DNA of 64,000 bases, from NCBI GenBank assembly GCA_019918135.1, contig WBZZ01000699.1:1-64000 (forward strand). Reading direction: 5' to 3'. Numbering within the stretch: the first letter of the stretch is position 1; the number at the start of each line of letters is the position of its first letter. Made by a program: the position numbers and the translations under genes. Below, in pieces: positions 11,550-20,661 of the stretch. The notes under the pieces are model-generated. The model was not told the DNA's origin, did not search any database, and saw only the letters and a program-made list of their open reading frames with translations. This DNA is from Paulinella micropora. Taxonomy: Eukaryota > Cercozoa > Imbricatea > Euglyphida > Paulinellidae.

Positions 11550-11659
11550 GGGGCAGACCGCCGGCTAGCAGGGCCTGGCGGGGAAGGGCTAGTAGCTCAC
11601 TTTATGGCTGTGCCACCGCCGCACACGCCCAGGAAGAGAAAACCGGCCCGGGGCGGAGC

Positions 11660-11711
11660 GGGGGGGGGGGGGGGAGAGAGGGCCGCCGGGTGGAAGGGGG
11701 GGGGGGGGGGG
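11660..11711. repeat. two G runs (G15 and G16) upstream of the F-box/LRR gene
   Basis: Runs at 11660-11674 and 11696-11711, 110-160 bp upstream of ATG 11549. The rest of 11550-12015 is GC-rich (to about 11860) then CA-rich and shows no gene. Confidence 0.8.
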
Positions 11712-12015
11712 AGGGGGGCGGTTGGTACCGCCCGTAGCTCACGCACGGGCGGGCCCCAGAGCGCGGAAGGCGCCCCGTCCGGCCGGCCGGTACCGGCAGG
11801 CCCCGGGCGGCACCGGCCGCCGGCGGGTCCCCCCCGGGGGGGGGGGGAGGAGGCCGGCCCCCACCCACCAGTAACCCTTCTTGGTCTTTCTTGCTTTATT
11901 GAGACCGACAGGTTCCGTACACACACACCTCCACCCACACCTCACCTTTCTACCCTGCCACACCCTCACCCTGCGGCTTTCCGCCCGCGGTCCAGCGCGG
12001 CCCCCCCGGCAGAAG

Positions 12016-13030
12016 TTAGGGCAGCGTGACCTGCGTGTCGTGGCGGTCGCCACCACTGGATCCCGCCAGGTCCTGCCAGGACCAGGAGGTGTCTAGCAGG
12101 AGCCTGTCCTGCGGGGCTGGGTCCGGGGTGTCGTGGTCGAACTCGCCCGGCAGCGACCGGTGGCGGCGGCTGAGCGTGCCTTCGTCGGCCTCGCTGTCGT
12201 CCCCTAGCGCTTCGCTCTCCTCGGCCCCTACGTCCGCCTCGTCGTGGTACGCACCGGGAAGCGGCCCCTCGTCCACGACGTACACCTGCCCCCCGCCCGG
12301 CGCGCGGGAGTGGGCGCGCTTGGGGGCGGACTCGTCGAGCGGCAGCTGGGCGCGGCCCCAGCAGGCGCGGTGGTACAGAGTGCGGTGGACGCCCACGTCT
12401 CCAGCTTCGTCTTGGTTTGTGTCGTTGACCCACACCTGGACGTGCCAAAGTCGAAGCATGCACAGAATTACTACCTTGTAAATCTGCTTGTAAATGTTAG
12501 AATCTACAGTAAAAAGCTGGAAACGCCAAACTTCCGAACGGCGATGCTGTAAATCAAGTTTCTCGAGAAGTTTGATGAGGGCGTCGTTCGACGCAATGTT
12601 CTGGTCCTCCATTCGCAGACCTTTGAAAACAACCGGTTCGTTGCAGGGCCGGGTGTCGACTGACAACTCCGGGGGCAAACAAAGCGGAATCCTGGTGCAC
12701 TGTTTGGAGACAGAATCATAAAAAATCGCTTGAAATCTCTGTTGTTGGTTTGAAGCTCTCTCATGTTAGCTCGGGTCAAGGCAACGACCGCGTCATCAAA
12801 CAAATCCTCTGGAAAAGCATCGACCTGGCCCGCGCGAAGCGCCATGCTGGGAGGGTTCTGGCGCTGAGATTTCAGAATTCCGAAGACAGTCCAGAGGCCG
12901 TTGTTGTAGGGGCCACTCCCAACGTTCGGCACTCCGACGTTCCGAAACTTCAAACTGGTTGCGAAGTTGTCGAACCAAGTAGACTTCAGGTCGTCGGCTC
13001 GTTTCTCCTCCACACTGACAAAAAAAAAAA
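12016..13030 (-). CDS. unknown acidic protein, one frameshift, possible upstream intron
   Basis: Coding signal runs from about 13020 (VEEKRADDLKSTWFDN) to about 12690 and then continues in the next frame (PPELSVDTRPCNEP) to TAA at 12016. The C-terminal 80 residues are strongly acidic with few aromatics. The exon-like start follows C13 then T15 then GTCAG on the minus strand, which looks like a eukaryotic 3' splice site; the upstream exon was not found. If no intron is present, the start is unclear. No family recognised. Confidence 0.45.
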
Positions 13031-13119
13031 AAAAGGGGGGGGGGGGGAGGACCAGTTTGAGTGCTTTTCCCACTCTGCCTGGTCCCTCTGGACAGGGCAC
13101 AATGGAAAAAACAAGTAAC

Positions 13120-13460
13120 GAAGCTTCAAGGGTCAGAAGAAGAGCATTCGAATGCAATTTTAAAGCGGAAGAAATTTGTAATTGCATGCCAGTACCCTCC
13201 GCTAAATGAGAAACAAGTTTCACCAGGGATGGAACAGCGCAGAAAAAAACAGCTACTTGGTTTTTTTCGGCGCTGCACACCCAGTAACGACCGTAGGGGT
13301 CAGATAAAGAATCGGAGCAAGAAATTTTACCGAGGAAAAAATTTGTAATTTCTTGCCACAACCATCCCTCAGTAACGAACAGTGCTCGCATAACGCGCGA
13401 AGAAACAGCTACTTTGTTTCTTCCCGCGCTATGCATCCAGTTTGAAGTGTGCTGAAGTGC
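13120..13460. repeat. two imperfect direct repeats of about 165 bp
   Basis: Both units hold, in the same order, an AGAAATTT/TACCGAGG-type stem, a GTAATT..TGCCA stretch, then CCATCCCT and CAGCTACT..GTTT. They sit immediately upstream (minus strand) of the gene at 12016-13030. No protein-coding signal is convincing here. Confidence 0.55.
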
Positions 13461-13843
13461 ACGGGTGTTCTCTTCGGAGCGAAGAGCAGCAAGAGTTTGA
13501 GTTGGTGCTCGTCTTCCTTTAAAACACAAGTTTTAAAGGAAGGAGAACGAACTAGTAACCAGCGTAGACAGCGGTGAGTTTTTTACAGAATCTTCTGACA
13601 ATCTTTTACCCAAAAATTTCAAAGAGAACTAGCAAAAAACAGTTCATCCGCAGAGAACCGAGTTTTCTGTGATTAGGCGCACCGAGGATTTTGCAGGAGT
13701 TAAAGTACAAGTAATGAAAGGAATTGTACTTGTGGGTTGCGGAAAACATTTCAGACAAGAAAATATGCTATATTTTTGGCAACCACACATGCTCAAAGCT
13801 AACTAAGGTAAAATTTTGAAGAGACAAAAAATATGGCTATTTT
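13461..13843. other. AT-richer non-coding stretch
   Basis: No supportable gene. Contains the first two AAATATG-type palindromes (about 13761 and 13828). Confidence 0.5.
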
Positions 13844-14409
13844 TCAGAACAGTTGATGATCATCCAGGCGTGACGGAGGGGAGGAAGGAAAGAACCTGAG
13901 AGATGTCTTGATTTCCTGAAGGCGAATTTTCCGGCGGCGATCAAAGCTCCTGATCGGAATCACTCTTCCAAACGAGGACAAAACATCGAGTCCTTCCCTG
14001 CTTAGTCCTCGATGCTTGAGTTCAAGGCACAAGTCAAGCTCCCACTGGAGAAAACGCTGACCCTGTTGAAGCATGACGAAAAGAAGGAAGCACGAAAACG
14101 CTTGTCTGCCCTCCGACAAAAGAACTTGGGCGTCATGTTCTTCAATTTTGCGGAACTGACCGTTCTGATGCCTGACATGCGCTAACTTGTGCCAAAATCT
14201 GTAAAGTCTGTCAGGCGCGAATATTTTCACCCAAGCTTCGAAGCAAAAACCCATGAAATCGCCTGACCACGAGTGACCACAAGAGAAAAAAAATGCATTG
14301 AACGTGTTACAGGCAACTTACTGGAGACAGCTTTCTTGATTTTCAGGTCTTCTTCTGCGAACGTGTTGCAATCAGGAACAAAAGGAGTGCCCTGAATCGA
14401 TTTTGCCAC
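13844..14409 (-). CDS. unknown spliced gene fragment with a 59-nt GT-AG intron
   Basis: On the minus strand an exon from 14408 to 14322 (GTPFVPDCNTFAEED) meets GTAAGT at 14321. A tract of eight T then TCTC lies before CAG at 14263, and the frame resumes exactly at 14262 to give WVKIFAPDRLYRFWHKLAHV and on to a stop at 13844. The donor matches the eukaryotic consensus and splicing keeps the frame. Another CAG acceptor at 14409 suggests at least one more upstream exon, which I could not place. The second exon is helical, with a GLSREGLDVLSSFGRV motif. I suspect but cannot show a link to transposon-derived DUF6589-type proteins. Confidence 0.5.
14263..14321 (-). other. candidate spliceosomal intron (59 nt)
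   Basis: Donor GTAAGT, internal TGTAAC as possible branch region, T-rich tract, acceptor CAG. Removal joins two minus-strand open frames without a shift. Confidence 0.55.
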
Positions 14410-14478
14410 TGCAACGAAATGGCTTCTCAGCGCAGACAGGTAGCCTCGCCTAAGAACCTAATATTGTCAACAAAAAAC

Positions 14479-14504
14479 AAAAAAAAAAAAAAAAAAAAAA
14501 AAAC
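14479..14504. repeat. A26 homopolymer
   Basis: On the minus strand this is a T-run about 70 nt upstream of the candidate splice acceptor at 14409. Confidence 0.85.
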
Positions 14505-14632
14505 AGAAGTGGCGATAATGGTTTTACAAGGGTTGTCGGAAAACACAAATATGGCCTATTCCGACACCGGAACCTTTTTCAAACAAATCCGTCCGGAAAA
14601 AAAGGCAAACAATCACTTTCAAATGATGTCTC

Positions 14633-15158
14633 GAAAAAAAATATGGCATATTTGCCAAAGTGAGCCGGTTTGAGCCCACACTCGGTGCCACCGAGGCACA
14701 AAAACCGGTTTCGGACGTCAGTTTTTTGGGGACGAGTGGCCGGACTGGGTCCGTTTGCCATTTTTGATTGCATTTCACCATATGAGGGTGACTTTCCGTC
14801 CCTATCAAAAAAAAAACACATGTTTTCAGGCCTAACTTAATTTTTTTTTTGCTTCGTGACCGCTTCCGGTCAACTTGAGCACTTTTGTTCGGTGTCTAGA
14901 TTGTTGCACTCTCAAAATCGCTTTCCGAACACTACATCATAGGTGGTCCCTCTGTCGACAAGTCTTACATCACAAATGGTGGATCTCACCTGACATGAAG
15001 CTCATTGTCTCTGAGCTGGAGTTTGGAGGAGAGCATGGGAGTGACGACACGGGTCAAATCGAGAGCTCTTTCGATCTCGGTTTTGTGTGAAAGTTTGCGT
15101 TGAAGCCAAAAGGTGCTACTAGTTACCAGTACAACCCTCGAAAAATATGGCATATTTT
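14633..15158. repeat. AT palindromes (AAAATATGGCATATTT type)
   Basis: Copies at about 14635-14654 and 15140-15158 are near-perfect inverted repeats. Others lie at about 13761, 13828, 14548, 15531, 16772 and 17037. The family is confined to 13.7-17.1 kb. 14505-15165 shows no convincing gene otherwise. Confidence 0.6.
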
Positions 15159-15170
15159 ATTGATGTCACA

Positions 15171-15989
15171 GGCCTTGTACGATCGAAGCCGGGGTTTGTC
15201 GCACTTGAAGTCCTGTATGTGTGTCTTCTTGGGCCATTGGCATGTTCACAAGTTCCTTTGTGTCTTGATTTGGCGTGAGTTTAAGCGCCAGGTTTTTGGG
15301 CCCCTTTGGCATGAGCTGTTTCCTTCCAAAAAGTTCAGGATCAAACCTAGACTCAAGACGATTTCGGCGATCATGGCCTACGATCGTCTTGCTTACCCCC
15401 ACGTTCAAGCCGACCTTCTCGACAATTTCCAGTTCAATCAAGAGCTCACCCCCGTGCAGAGGGAGGTTTGCTGGTTTTGTTTGAGTGGTTCATGCCAGTG
15501 GTCAGCCAGCCATGTTTGTGAGGTTTGAAGATATGCCATATTTTTCTTCTTTGTGTTTCAGGCCCAAGATCTTGGCTGCGTGATCAGAACATGCCTGACC
15601 AGATTTTTGCTTACTTGCATCGCGCCCTCCATGTCCTTCTCCACTTCAGAGCTAACGAGTACTCGCACGTTTTGTGCCTGCAGCTTCTCACCCTCAAATA
15701 CTGGAGGCGTCATCAGCATTCGGCGTGGAGGGCTTTTTGTCACGACCCTCGGATCTGTTCTCAAGAGCGTAGCGAAGCAAACCTCAGCACTGTAGCGAGG
15801 CACTCTCTCACGGAACCCATGCGATTCGATGTCCAGCACGTTGAGCAGACCCTGTTGCTGGTAATCACAGTCGATGCAATGTTGCGCCTCCTTCTGAGTC
15901 CCAAGGCCAAAAGATCGACCCTCGCGGTGAGGAAGTCAAGATTGCTTACAACTTCTTGTCGGATCTCAGATAGAGGACATTGTTCATGA
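15171..15989 (+). pseudogene. broken or spliced segments of a possible transposon-derived gene
   Basis: After a splice-acceptor-like GATGTCACAG at about 15170 a coding segment reads VFLGHWHVHKFLCVLIWREF and continues with basic and aromatic residues to about 15510. A second segment follows TTTGTGTTTCAG at about 15561 and reads HRALHVLLHFRANEYSHVL then SQERSEANLSTVARHS. A third lies at 15880-15975 in another frame (GEEVKIAYNFLSDL). The GHWH, N-Y and S-ER-E-LS pattern faintly resembles DUF6589-like proteins linked to transposons in fungi and animals. Identification is tentative; frames do not join cleanly with any one set of introns. Confidence 0.35.
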
Positions 15990-15999
15990 CCGTGCGAGA

Positions 16000-16626
16000 A
16001 TGTACCCAGCCGAGGCAGCGCTTGATTGGGATTCGAAAGAAAACATGAAACAAAGACTTGTTGCCTTCGATCTCAAGGTCGAGGTCATGAATGATGTGTT
16101 GCCGAAGTTTGCTCAAAACGTGGATCGGTGTCGTCGACTGACTGTTCTGGACTGGCTGGTGACTGTTCGTGCCGCCATTGAAGACGGACTCGTTGACGAT
16201 CCAGACGAAAGCGTTGATTTGGCCCGTGCGGAGTCAGGTGTGATTAGTCTCAGTAGTACATCGTCCTCCATATCTTCTGGGGATCAAGCGCCGGATGGCA
16301 AGGCACGTTCATCCCAGAACCGCATTTTGCCTCGCCCTCGCCGGAGACGCCGCCGAGGTGAGGCACCTGCTTCTGACGGCGAGGACACTGACGGTATGGC
16401 GCAAAGCGAAGCAGGAGACACTTCCGACAGTTCTGACAGTGATGTCACAGTGTCCCAATTTACAGAATCAGCATCTACTGTCGCCTCCGAGTCAGTGCAG
16501 CAGTCTTTGAGCCCTCCTGAGCGCAGAGCTGCACGTGGCGCCCGGGCGTCCACATGGCAGCTTCGGTTCTCTGAGGACATTCAGTCGGGGGCTTCTTCTT
16601 CCTCCCAGCAGAACACAATGTACTAG
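16000..16626 (+). CDS. acidic/serine-rich C-terminal part of the same gene or a separate protein
   Basis: ATG 16000 opens a 208-codon frame, and good coding continues about 25 codons upstream of it (IEDIVHDRAR), so the ATG may be internal. Order: a helical region (about 1-75), a Ser-rich linker, an Arg cluster RPRRRRRRG (residues about 110-120) that looks like a nuclear localisation signal, an acidic Ser/Asp tract (SDSSDSDVT), and a basic tail. Ends in TAG at 16624-16626. Most likely the tail of the preceding segments. Confidence 0.5.
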   Translation: MYPAEAALDWDSKENMKQRLVAFDLKVEVMNDVLPKFAQNVDRCRRLTVLDWLVTVRAAIEDGLVDDPDESVDLARAESGVISLSSTSSSISSGDQAPDGKARSSQNRILPRPRRRRRRGEAPASDGEDTDGMAQSEAGDTSDSSDSDVTVSQFTESASTVASESVQQSLSPPERRAARGARASTWQLRFSEDIQSGASSSSQQNTMY

Positions 16627-17122
16627 TGCATGTTGTTTTTTAGTTTACATTGACAGCTTTGATGATGGTTGTTCCGGTCTTCGGTTCGGATTTAGGGTTT
16701 TCGGGCATTCTTTAGCTTCGTTCATTGTTGCCAACCGGTCATCGCTACAAGTTTTGTAATTATTAAACTTCAAAAATATGACATATTTTTGTTTCATGGA
16801 AATTCATGCTTCGGATTTCTGTGTTTGTCCCATGGGAAGGGTTCACTTTCCGTTTTCGCAGCACCTCACCGGTTGGCTTTTACAACTTGACAGGTTTCCA
16901 AGCTACCCTTCTTCAATTTGATCTTGACTCACGACTTCCTGCACAAACAACTTGACCCAGTCACGCTTTTCGTCCCTTCATTTCTTCTTTCCAGTCGTTG
17001 TTTGTAGTCAGGTTTTATCCAGCACAAGAAACTTGAAAAATATGGCACTGTAGTATTTTCGTCTTGTGAACATGAGCATGTTTTTATTAATTACAAAACT
17101 GCTTTAGAAGACGACGAACAAC
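16627..17122. other. AT-rich spacer with two AT palindromes
   Basis: Palindromes at about 16772-16790 (AAAAATATGACATATTTTT) and 17036-17060. No coding signal otherwise. Confidence 0.5.
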
Positions 17123-17490
17123 ATGGGGATGCGGCAGGCGTGCTGGGTGAGGAGGAAGAGGAAGAGCAGGCCCGGGACGAGGCCGCGGGGGGGGTACACG
17201 GAGGAGGACAAAGCGACGGGTAGGTCGGGGCCGCTGTCAGGAGCCACAGACGTTGAGCTCCTTCGTCAGGCCCTTGGCCTTCGCGTGCCCCCGGGGGACA
17301 TACCCAAGGAGCTGGAGGGGGTGTTTACTAAGGGCTTTTGAAGCGACAAGGCGACAGCTGCGGCGGGGTCCCAGCGAAAGCATCTGCGCGGGTGGCTGCG
17401 GGCCGGCGATGTAGGCAGACCGTTTAAGCCCATTCCGGACGACGCCGGGCTGACGCGGCGAAGTCGTCCACTTGGCACTGAAAACTAGGA
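17123..17490 (+). pseudogene. short remnant of an unknown gene
   Basis: Three consecutive frames each read as protein: an acidic EEEEEEQARDEAAGG stretch, then DVELLRQALGLRVPPGD, then a basic segment ending RRSRPLGTEN. G runs (GGGGGGGG at 17189) lie at the first frame change. Probably the tail of a decayed gene. Confidence 0.4.
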
Positions 17491-17613
17491 GGTTGAGAGG
17501 AACGGGGGGCTTAGTGGAGGCGTTTCATGTTTTTTTTTGTAGCTTCTGCGCCCTTCCTCTCTCCCTTTCCCTGTTCTTTGAGCCCTCCGGCCTCAGGGGG
17601 CTCAAGTGGAAAA

Positions 17614-17747
17614 AAGACTTTGTCGAGCTTTTAATTTAAAAAATCTCTTTTTTTTGCACTCTCTCGCGGGGCGTGATATGGTCGAATTCCGGAAGTGAAC
17701 AGGCCGCTCCGGCCTCTTTCCGCGGGTAACATAAATCAAATGTTTTC
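17614..17747. repeat. intergenic segment duplicated at 37045-37179
   Basis: Nearly identical over about 134 bp, from AAGACTTTGTCGA to CAAATGTTTTC, including the GGGGCGTGATATGGTCGAA core. Confidence 0.8.
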
Positions 17748-17763
17748 CCAATCTCTTAGTTTT

Positions 17764-18175
17764 CAGTGCCAAGTGGACGACTTTGTCAGGTTTTAATTAA
17801 AAAGACTTTTTCTTTCTTGCTCTCCCGATTGAGGACGCGATTCTCTGTGGTGCAGTCGACCGGTCTGCCGCGCTGTGGGGTGCTGCTTTAATGTCTTTTC
17901 TGAGAGCTTTTTTTTCTCCCTCCGACATATCCAAGTCCATTGTAGGAAGGGGTTGCTTTCCTGGCGGAGGGTATGGCGGAGGTTTGGAGCGTTTGAGACG
18001 GGACGCTCGGCTGGGCCGTGTGGCGGCAGGGCCGTTGTTGCCGCTGTCTTTCCCGAATTTGTTTGTTATCTCTTTTCGGGTCTGGTCTATCTGTTCTGGA
18101 ATTAAGCCAACCAAGGGAATTAGGTTGCCACCTTGTGCGGGGACGGAATTCTGCGTTCCCAACGCCGACGTCGGG
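17764..18175. repeat. segmental duplication, other copy at 37438-37847
   Basis: About 410 bp nearly identical from CAGTGCCAAGTGGACGAC to GCCGACGTCGGG. The match ends abruptly at GACGTCGGG, where this copy is fused to an LRR-like fragment while the 37-kb copy continues into its full gene. Confidence 0.85.
17797..18175 (-). pseudogene. truncated C-terminal copy of the gene at 37466-38844
   Basis: Encodes the same C-terminus (GGNLIPLVGLIPEQIDQTRK through SSIGRARKK) with few differences but lacks everything upstream of the duplication breakpoint at 18175. It is a fragment carried by segmental duplication, not an independent gene. Confidence 0.75.
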
Positions 18176-18762
18176 CAAAAGTTGATTTTGGATTTCTCGG
18201 ATGAGCTAGTGCTCGAAGCTCGGCCTGAGCTACGATTGCCCGGAAGCCCTGTTTGGTGTCGTGAGCTTGTCCTTCGCTACCCTCCCAACCTCGTCGAAAA
18301 AGTCTACTTACCTCGTGACCTAGAGCTTACAGAGGACGAACTGTTTTTTGACAAAGCACACGAGATAAGTTTTTCTAACCGCCACGATATCAGACAGATC
18401 GAATTACCAAGCAGCTTGGCAGGCAGAAAAGCCACGGTTTGCATCAAGAGCATGAGAAAGCTCGAACAGCTTGGTTTGCTCGGCGGTTACCAGAGAAACT
18501 TGCGTGCAAGACGGCGGTGCTGCTCTTAAGTGACCTAACTATCTTAAAAACATTGACCTTGCCCTCAGGTTGGAAGATCCAGGGCGAAGTCAAGGTTAGG
18601 GTTAGTGGTTGCATAAATCTGAGCAAATTTATTGTGGCAGAGGGCTTTACGTGCAAAAAATTGATCTTAGAATTTTCGAACGAGCAATCTTTAGCGCAGC
18701 CTGAGCTAAAACTGCCCAGAAGCACTGCTTAGTGTTGTGAGCTTGTCCTTCGCTACCCGTAG
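18176..18762 (+). pseudogene. fragment of the GWKIQ/C-L leucine-rich-like repeat family
   Basis: Begins abruptly at the duplication junction with KLILDFSDELVLEARPEL, shifts frame near 18490, and continues KTLTLPSGWKIQGEVKV then LILEFSNEQSL. A TAG replaces the Trp codon found in the sister copy at 35540 (STDWC becomes STA-stop-CC). No start codon. It matches the repeats in the gene at 45855-47843 and the fragment at 34793-35577. Confidence 0.7.
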
Positions 18763-20439
18763 AGCGTCTCGCCGGGGCATGTCAAACAGGCAGGTGGCCC
18801 CGCCCCACGTTTGCAACTGTGCCAGCTGATCCAGGTCCAGCCTAGTGCCTCGCAGGTCCAGAGTAAGTGTGCCCCGAACCGAGCAGGCGGTTAGCTCGCT
18901 CAGCTGGTGCAGCGCCCGGGCGCATTGAAAGCTCATACCTTTGCCCGCGTCGCGCAGGCACCAGCGAGTCAGTCGAGGGCAGGCGTGCCACGCCTCGTGC
19001 ACTAGGCGCGTCTCACAAAACTCACTGTCTTTCGTTAGGTTTAGTTCTAGCCAGCGCAGATTCTTGAATAAACCAAAGTACTTGGACAGAGATTTCCATT
19101 CCAGGGCCCGATCAACCCGCAGCTCTTGCAGGTGCGCTAAGACCGACGAGTCAGGCTGCCGGAGACAGGCGTCGTCCAGTACGTCAAGGCTAGGTAGATG
19201 CAGGCGCTGGAGCTTGGAGAGCCGTGCCAGCAGTCTCAGAGGCAGGGACTCGACGCGCGTACCGCTGAGTTCCAGGCTCTCTAAGCTCGTGCCCCGGTCC
19301 AGCAGGCCAGGCAGGCCGTCTGGACCCAAGACCAGGGCAACAAACTTATCGTCAACGAAATCGCAGCCGTGCCAAGAAAGCTCTCTTATTCCGATGGTCG
19401 TCCTCATTCGAAAGGCTTTTGCCCAAGCTAGTGTGTTCGCCGGCCTAACAAGCGTGCAATTGATCAGTCGGACTCTCTGCTCACGGAAAAGCTCCCGAAA
19501 ATCACCGAGCGCATCGGGCTCGCTGTCCCCCAAAGCAAACCCCTCCAACTCCAACGTGCCCATCATGTCGTCACCCTTGTCCCACTCATATGAACTTTCG
19601 TTAGGGTCGCGTTCCATAAACAAGCTGTGACGCAGTTGCCGCCCCAGAAGTTTGCACGTCGACGGGGCGTACTCTATCACCAAACGCACGGTGTCCCGCG
19701 ACAGGCCTGCGTCTGCTAAGAGGTGTATTCGTTCGTCATCTGCGGCGCCGCCGAAGCGGATTTGAACCAAAGTTACAAAAGGATAGTTTGCCCGGGACAA
19801 ATCTAAGTCAGGCCAGCTCAGGCCCTGTCCAGATCCAAACAAGACCACTTCCAGATCTTCTACCCAGACCAGGCTTAGGCGCCAGAGCCGATTGCGACGT
19901 TTGACAACGCGGGTTCCGAGCGTGTATTTGAGCCTGACGGCTTTGCCTATGTCCTCGTCGTCGTCGAGCCAGCCCGTCGAGGGTGGGGTTGGTTTTAGTG
20001 CCGTGGTGCAAGCCACGCAGTCCACCAGACTCAGCTGTTTGGGCGGGGCTGCAAGTACCAAAGTGACTTCTTGGCAATCAGCCAGCACCAGACCCCCCTC
20101 ACTGTGGTGCGGCAGCTCGTAAGAACCCCCGCGCAGTCCTTGCAGCTCCAGGCTGCGCGCCAGTGGATAGGCAAGCCACGCTAGGCTTTGGCAAACGGCT
20201 CGGCTCTTTTCCTCAAAGAGTTCTTTTTCCTTGCCGAGGCGCAGCTGTAAATCAAACTTGCCTTTGTGCTTCTGCATAACATTCGCCAGGGTTTTGAGCA
20301 CGTGAGGACGGTCAAGGGCCATCACGTCCAGCGCTACGGCTTGTAAGCCGTGCTCGATCTGGTACCTCAACGCGCTTAGCCAGGCCCCGGCTTGCTTGCG
20401 CTCATCGGCGCCTAAATGGAATAAATCAGATCGAGACAT
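18706..20439 (-). CDS. leucine-rich-repeat-like protein, paralogue of 54396-56222
   Basis: ATG 20439 starts MSRSDLFHLGADERKQ. A 577-codon frame follows without breaks. The N-terminal 80 residues (WLSALRYQIEHGLQAVALDV) match the paralogue's ALKYQVKHNRQEIVLDA. The middle carries WHGCDFVDDKFVALV, matched by LHDCDFVDDRFLQVL; then LRRs (LESLELSGTRVESLPL, LQRLHLPSLDVLD) and a terminal block ending CLFDMP, matched by MMFDLP. The last 15 or so codons read into the antisense of the neighbouring LRR fragment, so the native stop was probably lost by rearrangement. Likely a protein-interaction scaffold. Confidence 0.75.
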   Translation of the reverse strand: MSRSDLFHLGADERKQAGAWLSALRYQIEHGLQAVALDVMALDRPHVLKTLANVMQKHKGKFDLQLRLGKEKELFEEKSRAVCQSLAWLAYPLARSLELQGLRGGSYELPHHSEGGLVLADCQEVTLVLAAPPKQLSLVDCVACTTALKPTPPSTGWLDDDEDIGKAVRLKYTLGTRVVKRRNRLWRLSLVWVEDLEVVLFGSGQGLSWPDLDLSRANYPFVTLVQIRFGGAADDERIHLLADAGLSRDTVRLVIEYAPSTCKLLGRQLRHSLFMERDPNESSYEWDKGDDMMGTLELEGFALGDSEPDALGDFRELFREQRVRLINCTLVRPANTLAWAKAFRMRTTIGIRELSWHGCDFVDDKFVALVLGPDGLPGLLDRGTSLESLELSGTRVESLPLRLLARLSKLQRLHLPSLDVLDDACLRQPDSSVLAHLQELRVDRALEWKSLSKYFGLFKNLRWLELNLTKDSEFCETRLVHEAWHACPRLTRWCLRDAGKGMSFQCARALHQLSELTACSVRGTLTLDLRGTRLDLDQLAQLQTWGGATCLFDMPRRDALRVAKDKLTTLSSASGQF

Positions 20440-20543
20440 CTGCTGGCTCTTAGTTGGGGTCGTGCTTGTCTCTCTCTTGGTTTTCAGTGCCAGGTGTAAG
20501 ACCGTCGAGATTTAAGAAAAAAAGATTTCGCACTTTCTTGGCG

Positions 20544-20556
20544 CCCCCCCCCCCCC
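20544..20556. repeat. C13 homopolymer in a divergent promoter region
   Basis: Lies 105 bp from ATG 20439 (minus) and 106 bp from ATG 20662 (plus). Confidence 0.85.
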
Positions 20557-20583
20557 TCCTTCCCCATCCCCCTTTCTCGAATG

Positions 20584-20598
20584 AAATTGTCGCCAAAT
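20584..20598. repeat. AAATTTGTCGCCAAATTT-type inverted repeat
   Basis: One of seven copies (also 25192, 32693, 37400, 48210, 48954, 50122). The arms AAATTTG/CAAATTT flank TCGC. Confidence 0.75.
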
Positions 20599-20661
20599 CT
20601 GCCCTTATGTGTGTTTCCCCGGAAAACCTCTAAGAGAATTAACATTTCATTAGGGAGGAAG

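Noticed and set aside
13050..13529. Long minus-strand frame extending the gene at 12016-13030 upstream
   Set aside because: It reads through C13 and T15 runs (poly-Pro/Phe) and two direct repeats; composition is not protein-like.
20581..20661. Upstream ATG extending the 768-aa protein by 27 residues
   Set aside because: The DNA there is an intergenic repeat seen at 37397 and elsewhere without this gene, so the second ATG is the better start.
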